Origin: an uncultured Muribaculaceae bacterium
Lineage (GTDB): Bacteria > Bacteroidota > Bacteroidia > Bacteroidales > Muribaculaceae
DNA length: 12,144 nt
NCBI GenBank assembly: GCA_904502025.1
Contig: CAJGDJ010000050.1
Span: 1-12,144 of the forward strand
Reading direction: 5' to 3'
In this document: piece after piece, positions 6,488 through 12,144 of the stretch
Layout: the number at the start of each line of letters is the position of its first letter
How positions within the stretch are numbered: position 1 is the first letter of the stretch
Program-made: the position numbers and the translations under genes
Notes under the pieces: generated by a model
Database searches by the model: none
The model's input: the letters and a program-made list of their open reading frames with translations, nothing else
What the model was told of the DNA's origin: nothing

Positions 6488-9400
6488 ATGAAATTGTTTG
6501 AGATAAGAAGCTTTATCTTATTGATATTGATGGGTGTATCTCTTTTTTTGCATGCAAATGATACAAAAAAAGAGGTGCAAGATGTATTTGTTGCTATGCA
6601 ACCCATTCAGTCAAATGTAGGAACATTGAAGGTTGAGGGTGTTAAAATAGATAAAGCAAAGAAATTGATTGTCGTAAAATGTAATGAGACAGTAGGTTAT
6701 AATACGATTGATGCTACGTTTCTGAGCGAGATGAAGAATGCTGTTAAGTCCTCAATGAATGGCGATTATGCAGAATATGATGTGAAGATATACGCTGGAA
6801 AACACAATATAGACGATTATTTATCAGTTAACTACGACGAAATCAATGGTCCGACTGAATCCGAACGTTTTATTACTCCTATTGGTGGAGTAAAAGCTCC
6901 ATTTGGGCTTGATGGTAGCAATATTGCCATGTGGCAAAGCCATGGTTGGTATTTTGAGCCATCACTTAACCGATGGGAATGGCAGCGTGCACGAATATTT
7001 GAGACCGTTGAAGACCTTTACACACAAAGTTATGTGTTGCCTTTCTTAATGCCAATGCTTGAAAATGCAGGTGCATACGTTTTGAGTCCGCGTGAACGTG
7101 ATTTCAATGTCAATGAGGTAATTGTTGATGCAGATGGAGGGTTGGCTCAGGCTAATTATAGTGAAAAATCAGGCGATCAAAAGTGGAGTAATGCTCAGGT
7201 TAAGGGGTTTGCATATCGAAATGCAATTCTTAAAGATGTTGAAAATCCGTTCGAAGAAGGAAGTGTACGAGTAGTAAATACTGTCGCAAAAGGTAAAAAT
7301 GAATCTGTTGCAAAGTGGCAACCCGAATTGCCAATGCCGGGAAAATATGCAGTATATGTTTCGTATGCATCATTGCCAAATTCAGCTCCTGATGCACTCT
7401 ATCGGATTCATTCTCGTAGTGGGGTGAAAGAATTTAAGGTTAATCAAAAAATGGGCGGTGGTACATGGATCTATCTTGGTCATTTTGCATTTGACAAAGA
7501 AGGAACCGGGGCACCAATGATTGAATTGGTAAATCTATCATATGAGTCAGGAACAGTTGTTACTGCCGATGCTGTGAAAATTGGTGGTGGAGTAGGTAAT
7601 GTTGCTCGAAAAGTGAAAGATGGAGAAGCCTCAATGAGCTATGAGTATGTTAAGAGTGGATATCCTCGATTTACAGAGGCTGCTCGCTATTGGATGCAGT
7701 GGGCTGGTGTTCCCGATTCGATTTATACTCCATCAAACAATGTTAATGATTATACCGACGACTATAAAGCTCGTGGAGCATGGGTTAACTACTTAATGGG
7801 AGGTTCTTCAGTATTGCCAAATTATAAAGGCTTGAATATACCTATCGACCTGTCTTTGGCATTCCATACCGATGCCGGAACTACAATGAATGATTCAATT
7901 ATTGGAACGTTGTCAATCTATTATAGCGACAATGGAGGAACCTATGCAAATGGAACTCCTCGATATGCTTCACGCATGTTGACCGATAGTATTGCAACTA
8001 ATATTGTGAATGATATTCGTTCGGCATATGAGCCTCGTTGGACTCGTCGTGCAATGTGGGATAAGACTTATTATGAGGCTCGAGTGCCGCAAGTGCCTGC
8101 ATTGTTGCTTGAATTGCTCTCACATCAAAATTTTGCCGACATGAAATATGGACTTGATCCATCTTTCCGTTTCACAGTGAGTCGTGCAATCTACAAGGGT
8201 ATGCTTGAATTTATTGCGAATCGTGATAACCGACCATACGTTGTGCAACCTTTGCCAATCAGAGCATTTGAAATAAGCAAAGCATTGAATGGTAAATATC
8301 GTTTGACTTGGGAATCAACCGAAGATAAACAAGAGTCAACTGCCGTTCCTTCATATTATATTGTGCAAGAACGTGTGAATGATGGTGAGTTTAAGGATAT
8401 AGCAACTGTTTCTACCCCTGAATATGAAGTGCTTGTAAATGATGGGGACATTCATTCTTATCGCATTATTGCCGGAAATGATGGAGGCATAAGTTTCCCA
8501 TCTGAGGTACTTGCATTGTGTGATAAAGGTGCGAATGCAAAAACGGTAACAATAGTCAATGGCTTTACTCGTGTATCAGCTCCCGATTGGTTTGATGCTG
8601 GAGAAATAGCAGGATTTGATGATCGCAAAGACCATGGAGTGCCTTACGTTTATGATATTAGTTACATTGGCGAGCAAACAGAATATCGCCGTTCTATCCC
8701 ATGGATGGACGATGACGCAGCCGGTTTTGGCGCTTCTCGTGCCAACTATGAAACAAAGCTTATTGCAGGTAACACCTTTGATTATGTATATTGTCATGGT
8801 AAAGCTATCGCAAATGCCGGATTTTCATTTGTGTCATCAAGTGTTGATGCTTTTGCAAAGGCAAATGATAAGCCTGAAATTGTTGATTTAATCTTAGGTA
8901 AACAAAAAGAGATAAAAGTGGGTACGGGAACTTATGGTACAAAATACAAAGCATTTCCTACTGCATTACAAACCCGTTTAACAAATCTTGCTCAAAATGG
9001 TACAGATATTATGGTAACGGGAGCTTTTGTTGCTACTGACATCAGTGACAATCCATTGTCAAGCAAAGAAGTTGCTGATGCTGATGCTAAATTTGCTGCA
9101 GAAGTGCTCGGATTTAAGTGGCGAACAGATCAAGCAAGTACAACCGGCGAAGCCTATGAAGTGCAATCTCGTTACAAAGAATTTGGTAAAGTTCACTACA
9201 AATTTAACAATACGCTAAATGATACATGCTATGTTGTAGAATCGCCCGATTCGTTCTATCCTGCTGATAACAAAACCGGTGCAACGATTATGCGATATTG
9301 CGAAAATAATCTCATTAGTGCTATTGCAAGCGATAATGGTTGTCGTCAAACAGTAGTGATAGGTTTCCCATTTGAGACAATTGTTGACCAAAATCAACGA

Positions 9401-9502
9401 AATGAGTTAATGAAGTCAATATTGAAATTCTTTAATAATCGTGTGTCAAAACCTATAGAGAAGAATGTCGCAAAGAAAACTATAACTAAAAAGAAAAAAT
9501 AA
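6488..9502 (+). CDS. Exported amidase-like protein with inserted golvesin-type domain ('xanthan lyase'-type annotation)
   Basis: A 1004-residue protein with a signal peptide (about 1-23, ends FLHA). Bacteroidales relatives are usually labelled golvesin C-terminal-like domain proteins or 'xanthan lyase'. The sequence suggests a zinc amidase core in two parts. His152 (WQSHGWYF) and Glu175 (TVEDLYTQSY, followed by an amidase-like helix ending NAGAYV) lie before, and His460 (SLAFHTDAG) and Glu542 (LLLELLSHQN) after, a golvesin-like beta domain at about 210-370. That domain has VDADGG, an NQKMGGGTWIYLG stretch and TADAVKIGG. A fibronectin-III-like domain follows (about 588-678), then an alpha/beta domain of unknown role (about 685-985) and a lysine-rich tail. 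There is no T9SS sorting domain, so a periplasmic place is likely. The amidase reading is inference from motif order. Polysaccharide lyase activity is not supported by anything visible. There is no terminator before the next gene. Confidence 0.75.
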   Translation: MKLFEIRSFILLILMGVSLFLHANDTKKEVQDVFVAMQPIQSNVGTLKVEGVKIDKAKKLIVVKCNETVGYNTIDATFLSEMKNAVKSSMNGDYAEYDVKIYAGKHNIDDYLSVNYDEINGPTESERFITPIGGVKAPFGLDGSNIAMWQSHGWYFEPSLNRWEWQRARIFETVEDLYTQSYVLPFLMPMLENAGAYVLSPRERDFNVNEVIVDADGGLAQANYSEKSGDQKWSNAQVKGFAYRNAILKDVENPFEEGSVRVVNTVAKGKNESVAKWQPELPMPGKYAVYVSYASLPNSAPDALYRIHSRSGVKEFKVNQKMGGGTWIYLGHFAFDKEGTGAPMIELVNLSYESGTVVTADAVKIGGGVGNVARKVKDGEASMSYEYVKSGYPRFTEAARYWMQWAGVPDSIYTPSNNVNDYTDDYKARGAWVNYLMGGSSVLPNYKGLNIPIDLSLAFHTDAGTTMNDSIIGTLSIYYSDNGGTYANGTPRYASRMLTDSIATNIVNDIRSAYEPRWTRRAMWDKTYYEARVPQVPALLLELLSHQNFADMKYGLDPSFRFTVSRAIYKGMLEFIANRDNRPYVVQPLPIRAFEISKALNGKYRLTWESTEDKQESTAVPSYYIVQERVNDGEFKDIATVSTPEYEVLVNDGDIHSYRIIAGNDGGISFPSEVLALCDKGANAKTVTIVNGFTRVSAPDWFDAGEIAGFDDRKDHGVPYVYDISYIGEQTEYRRSIPWMDDDAAGFGASRANYETKLIAGNTFDYVYCHGKAIANAGFSFVSSSVDAFAKANDKPEIVDLILGKQKEIKVGTGTYGTKYKAFPTALQTRLTNLAQNGTDIMVTGAFVATDISDNPLSSKEVADADAKFAAEVLGFKWRTDQASTTGEAYEVQSRYKEFGKVHYKFNNTLNDTCYVVESPDSFYPADNKTGATIMRYCENNLISAIASDNGCRQTVVIGFPFETIVDQNQRNELMKSILKFFNNRVSKPIEKNVAKKTITKKKK

Positions 9503-9549
9503 TTCAAACGAAATATTTTAATTATAATCATTTTAATAATACATTTACA

Positions 9550-11010
9550 ATGAAAACTATCAATTGTTTTATCCCTTATGCTGACGCTCAGCAAGTGAAA
9601 GCAACTGTTGACGGACTTCGTCAAAATGCTTTAGTGACAAAAATTTTCCTTCTTGCCACCGATGCTAACGCCGCAGCTGTAGAAGGTTGTGAAGTTATCA
9701 ACATCGACGTGCTAAACAGCTCAGCAACCATGAAAAAAATCGCAGCAGCTTCTGAAGGCGATTACACACTTTTCTATACAAAGTATAACAACCTCGTTAT
9801 GGGTTATTTGGCTCTCGAACGTATGGTTCGCCTTGCTAATGACTCTAAAGCAGCAATGGTTTATGCTGATAACTACCAAGTTGTTGAAGGTAAAAAATCT
9901 AACGCTCCTGTAATTGACTATCAATTCGGTTCACTTCGTGATGACTTTAACTTTGGTTCAGTTCTTTTCTTCAACACTACAGCGTTGAAAGCAGCAGCTG
10001 CCGAAATTGATGTGGAATATACTGCAGCCGGTCTTTATGACCTTCGTCTAAAAGTATCTCGTCAAGGCGATCTTGTTCACATTAATGAATATCTTTATAC
10101 AGAAATTGCACTTCCTGTAGCTACTGAAGGTGAATCTCACTTTAGCTATGTTGATCCTAAAAACCGTGGTGTGCAAATTGAAATGGAACAAGCTTGTACC
10201 GATCACCTCAAAAAAATTGGTGGTTACCTTGAACCAAAATTTGAAGAAATTAACTTCAACCAAGGTGACTTTGAATATGAAGCATCAGTTATCATTCCTG
10301 TACGTAACCGTGTTCGCACAGTTCGTGATGCAATTAAGAGTGTTCTTTCTCAAAAAACTGATTTCAAATTCAACCTCATCGTTATTGACAATGGTAGTAC
10401 AGATGGTACAACTGAAGCTATCGACGAATTCAAAGATGACGAACGTCTTATCCACATCATTCCAGAACGTGACGACCTCGGTATTGGTGGGTGCTGGAAC
10501 GCAGGTGTAAATCACCCAAAATGTGGTAAATTTGCGGTTCAACTTGACTCTGACGACGTTTACTCTGATGAAAATACTCTTGCTAAGATGGTTGGTGCAT
10601 TCTACGAACAAAACTGCTCAATGGTAGTAGGTACTTATATGCTTACCGACATCAACATGCAAATGATTCCTCCCGGTGTAATCGATCACAAAGAATGGAC
10701 ACCCGAAAATGGTCGCAACAATGCACTTCGTATCAATGGTCTTGGTGCTCCACGTGCATTCTATACTCCAATGCTTCGTGAAATCAATGTTCCTAACACA
10801 AGCTATGGTGAAGACTATGCACTTGGTCTTGCATTCTCTCGTCATTATCAAATCGGTCGCGTTTATGACGTAGTTTACTACTGCCGTCGTTGGGAAGATA
10901 ACTCTGACCACGCATTGGATATCAACAAGACTAACGCAAACAACCTTTACAAGGACCGTATCCGCACTTGGGAACTTCAAGCTCGTGTTGAATTAAACAA
11001 AAATAAATAA
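9550..11010 (+). CDS. Glycosyltransferase family 2 with an extra N-terminal GT-A-like half
   Basis: A 486-residue cytoplasmic or membrane-peripheral enzyme with no signal peptide or membrane segment. The C-terminal half (about 244-460) is a GT2 domain: SVIIPVRNR at 246-254, VIDNGSTDG around Asp280, the metal/nucleotide-binding DSDD at 333-336, a GED motif with Glu421-Asp422 as candidate catalytic base, and YYCRRWEDNSDH (443-454). The N-terminal half (about 1-235) repeats the layout of a GT-A fold (INCFIPYADAQQV opening, MVYADNY at 103-109 in place of the DxD) but lacks a proper DxD, so it may be a degenerate or regulatory copy (inference). The family transfers a sugar from a nucleotide donor; donor and acceptor are unknown. 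Codon use is strongly shifted to C-ending and CTT/CTC codons compared with upstream genes, suggesting high expression. It starts 47 bases after the previous stop and is followed closely by the DUF4922 gene. Confidence 0.85.
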   Translation: MKTINCFIPYADAQQVKATVDGLRQNALVTKIFLLATDANAAAVEGCEVINIDVLNSSATMKKIAAASEGDYTLFYTKYNNLVMGYLALERMVRLANDSKAAMVYADNYQVVEGKKSNAPVIDYQFGSLRDDFNFGSVLFFNTTALKAAAAEIDVEYTAAGLYDLRLKVSRQGDLVHINEYLYTEIALPVATEGESHFSYVDPKNRGVQIEMEQACTDHLKKIGGYLEPKFEEINFNQGDFEYEASVIIPVRNRVRTVRDAIKSVLSQKTDFKFNLIVIDNGSTDGTTEAIDEFKDDERLIHIIPERDDLGIGGCWNAGVNHPKCGKFAVQLDSDDVYSDENTLAKMVGAFYEQNCSMVVGTYMLTDINMQMIPPGVIDHKEWTPENGRNNALRINGLGAPRAFYTPMLREINVPNTSYGEDYALGLAFSRHYQIGRVYDVVYYCRRWEDNSDHALDINKTNANNLYKDRIRTWELQARVELNKNK

Positions 11011-11037
11011 TTCCTTACGACCGTGATTAATTCAGAA

Positions 11038-11952
11038 ATGATAAACAAATTTATTGGCGAGCAGCTTGCTGAATGGCAAACTGCCGCTGATAACTTTGAA
11101 GCACTCAAGGGTGTTAAGGTAAAAGAACTTGATGTTGATGGAATGAAAATCAAAGTGCAATTCAATCCTGCACGTATCATTTCTTCTTCGGCTAAAGTTG
11201 ATGCTAAATCTCTCGCTGCTCGTAAATGTTTCCTTTGTGCCGAAAATCGTCCTTCGGTTCAACGTGGCATAGAGTGGGGCAATGGTTATATCGTACTTAT
11301 TAACCCATTCCCAATTTTCCCACGTCACTTGACTATCCCCGACATGGGACACGTTGATCAACTTATCAAAGGTCGCATTGCCGACATGATGAGCCTTGCG
11401 AAAGAACTTGATGAATACACTGTATTCTATAATGGTCCTAAGTGTGGTGCATCTGCTCCCGACCACATGCACTTCCAAGCCGGTAATAGTGATTTCTTAA
11501 CTATCGGAGAAGCTCTTGATGGTAAAGAACTTAAAACTGTTGCTACTGATGGCGATGCAGTGCTTGCAGTGTGTGATTCACTCCCTCTAAATGTGTTTGT
11601 TATTGATTCTAATGATCCTCAAGCCGGAGAACGTTTGTTTGCTCGTCTTTACGATGCAATTCCTGTTCCTGAAGGAGAAAAAGAGCCAATGATGAACCTT
11701 CTTTGCTATGCAACACCTGCAGGTGTTCGCTTGGTTGTTATTCCTCGCAAGCAACACCGTCCATCATTCTATGGAACTGAAGGCGACGACAAGATGTTGC
11801 TTAGCCCTGCTTCGGTAGATATGGGTGGCGTGTTTATCACTCCTCTTGAAAAAGACTTTAACAAACTTGATGCTGAATTGGTAAAAGTAATCTTTAATGA
11901 ACTTTGCCTTAGCAACGAAGATGTTGAAGAAATTGTAAATAACATTAAGTAA
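11038..11952 (+). CDS. DUF4922 protein, HIT/GalT-like nucleotidyltransferase or phosphorylase fold
   Basis: A 304-residue cytoplasmic protein. It has a CFLC motif (Cys64, Cys67) in KCFLCAENRP, a conserved NPFPIFPRHLTI stretch, and the signature DHMHFQAG (His143, His145, Gln147). H-x-H-x-Q is typical of the GalT/Ap4A-phosphorylase/GDP-hexose-phosphorylase side of the HIT superfamily, where the second His carries a nucleotidyl intermediate. That points to nucleotide-sugar or dinucleotide phosphorolysis or nucleotidyl transfer; the substrate is unknown. It recalls the Bacteroidales DUF4922 family. I chose the ATG at 11038, giving MINKFIGEQL. A GTG at 11023 in frame would add five residues (MINSE) and cannot be excluded, as neither has a clear ribosome binding site. 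It lies 27 bases after the glycosyltransferase and 12 bases before the next gene, so the three are very likely one operon. Confidence 0.75.
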   Translation: MINKFIGEQLAEWQTAADNFEALKGVKVKELDVDGMKIKVQFNPARIISSSAKVDAKSLAARKCFLCAENRPSVQRGIEWGNGYIVLINPFPIFPRHLTIPDMGHVDQLIKGRIADMMSLAKELDEYTVFYNGPKCGASAPDHMHFQAGNSDFLTIGEALDGKELKTVATDGDAVLAVCDSLPLNVFVIDSNDPQAGERLFARLYDAIPVPEGEKEPMMNLLCYATPAGVRLVVIPRKQHRPSFYGTEGDDKMLLSPASVDMGGVFITPLEKDFNKLDAELVKVIFNELCLSNEDVEEIVNNIK

Positions 11953-11964
11953 AACAAACAATTA

Positions 11965-12144
11965 ATGGAAGAACCCAAAATTAAGGTCGGCATCATGAGT
12001 GCCGCAGAGGTTAAATTTATCCTCGACGGTGATTTCCATGTTTCAGATACTACTGTCAGTGGTAGCCAAGTGGCTACCACCGATGGTAAATCTATTATTT
12101 GGAACAATAAAGAATATACCGAACTATTTTTTGAACCAGCAAAC
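11965..12144 (+). CDS. Probable SpoIID/LytB domain protein, N-terminal 60 residues (3'-truncated by window end)
   Basis: An open frame from the ATG at 11965 runs to the window end, 12 bases after the DUF4922 stop. The visible product begins MEEPKIKVGIMSAAEVKFIL and continues with D-G-D-F-H-V. This opening (short lead, P-x-I-x-V-G-I, then a beta strand with a 'gdF/Y-x-V' turn) resembles the start of SpoIID/LytB proteins. Some family members are lytic transglycosylases that act on peptidoglycan strands stripped of stem peptides, or enhance amidases. There is no signal peptide at this start, which is odd for an exported enzyme. The identification rests on a short piece plus the neighbouring genes (GT2 and DUF4922) and is tentative. 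Confidence 0.55.
   Translation, partial: MEEPKIKVGIMSAAEVKFILDGDFHVSDTTVSGSQVATTDGKSIIWNNKEYTELFFEPAN

Noticed and set aside
6488..9502. Polysaccharide (xanthan) lyase function
   Set aside because: The label is common for this family, but no lyase domain or catalytic motif is visible. The ordered His/Glu/His/Glu pattern fits an amidase better.
9503..9549. Promoter before the glycosyltransferase (TACATTTA at 9540-9547)
   Set aside because: It resembles a -7 box only loosely, lacks a -33 partner, and lies too close to the ATG at 9550 to give a normal leader. Read-through from the gene upstream is simpler.
10285..11478. Long minus-strand open frames of 108 to 148 codons opposite the glycosyltransferase and DUF4922 genes
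   Set aside because: They lie opposite well-supported genes, show no recognisable domains, and are explained by the strong codon bias of those genes.
1..12144. Phage defence system, mobile element or CRISPR
   Set aside because: No nuclease, transposase, integrase, toxin-antitoxin pair, repeat-spacer array or terminal repeats were seen. All genes fit envelope and sugar metabolism.

Overview
The window is an AT-rich stretch that reads as a chromosomal segment from a member of the Bacteroidales (Bacteroidota). Four things point there. Two proteins end in type IX secretion system (T9SS) C-terminal sorting domains. A textbook Bacteroidetes promoter (TTTG-N20-TATATTTG) precedes one gene. Start codons lack strong Shine-Dalgarno sequences and sit behind A-rich leaders. 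The gene families are a BadF-type sugar kinase, a golvesin-domain 'xanthan lyase-like' protein and a DUF4922 protein. T9SS cargo argues for a T9SS-bearing lineage such as Muribaculaceae, Porphyromonadaceae or Prevotellaceae, but the exact family cannot be told from the sequence alone. All eight genes are on the + strand.

Layout: (1) 1-5291 is a tight three-gene block. It holds the 3' part of a secreted N-acetylmuramoyl-L-alanine amidase, a small exported beta-propeller protein, and a complete paralogous amidase. The block closes at a strong intrinsic terminator (5316-5348). (2) 5507-6340 is a stand-alone BadF/BadG-type amino-sugar kinase with its own promoter. (3) 6488-9502 is a 1004-residue exported protein in which an amidase-like catalytic core appears to be split by a golvesin-type domain, followed by a fibronectin-III-like domain and an unassigned alpha/beta domain. 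(4) 9550-12144 is a close-packed run: a glycosyltransferase with two GT-A-like halves, a DUF4922/HIT-superfamily protein, and the start of a probable SpoIID/LytB protein cut by the window end. No clear terminator separates 9502 from 9550, so parts 3 and 4 may be co-transcribed.

How they may work together (inference): most genes fit peptidoglycan turnover. Two surface-directed amidases and a third amidase-like enzyme would remove stem peptides. SpoIID/LytB proteins act on denuded glycan strands. The ASKHA kinase would phosphorylate released GlcNAc or MurNAc. The glycosyltransferase and the HIT-type protein would handle a sugar and a nucleotide sugar of unknown identity.

No tRNA, rRNA, CRISPR array, insertion sequence or phage gene was seen. 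No gene-free stretch exceeds 300 bases. The two longest gaps (5292-5506 and 6341-6487) hold the terminator, inverted repeats, promoters and short direct repeats described below.
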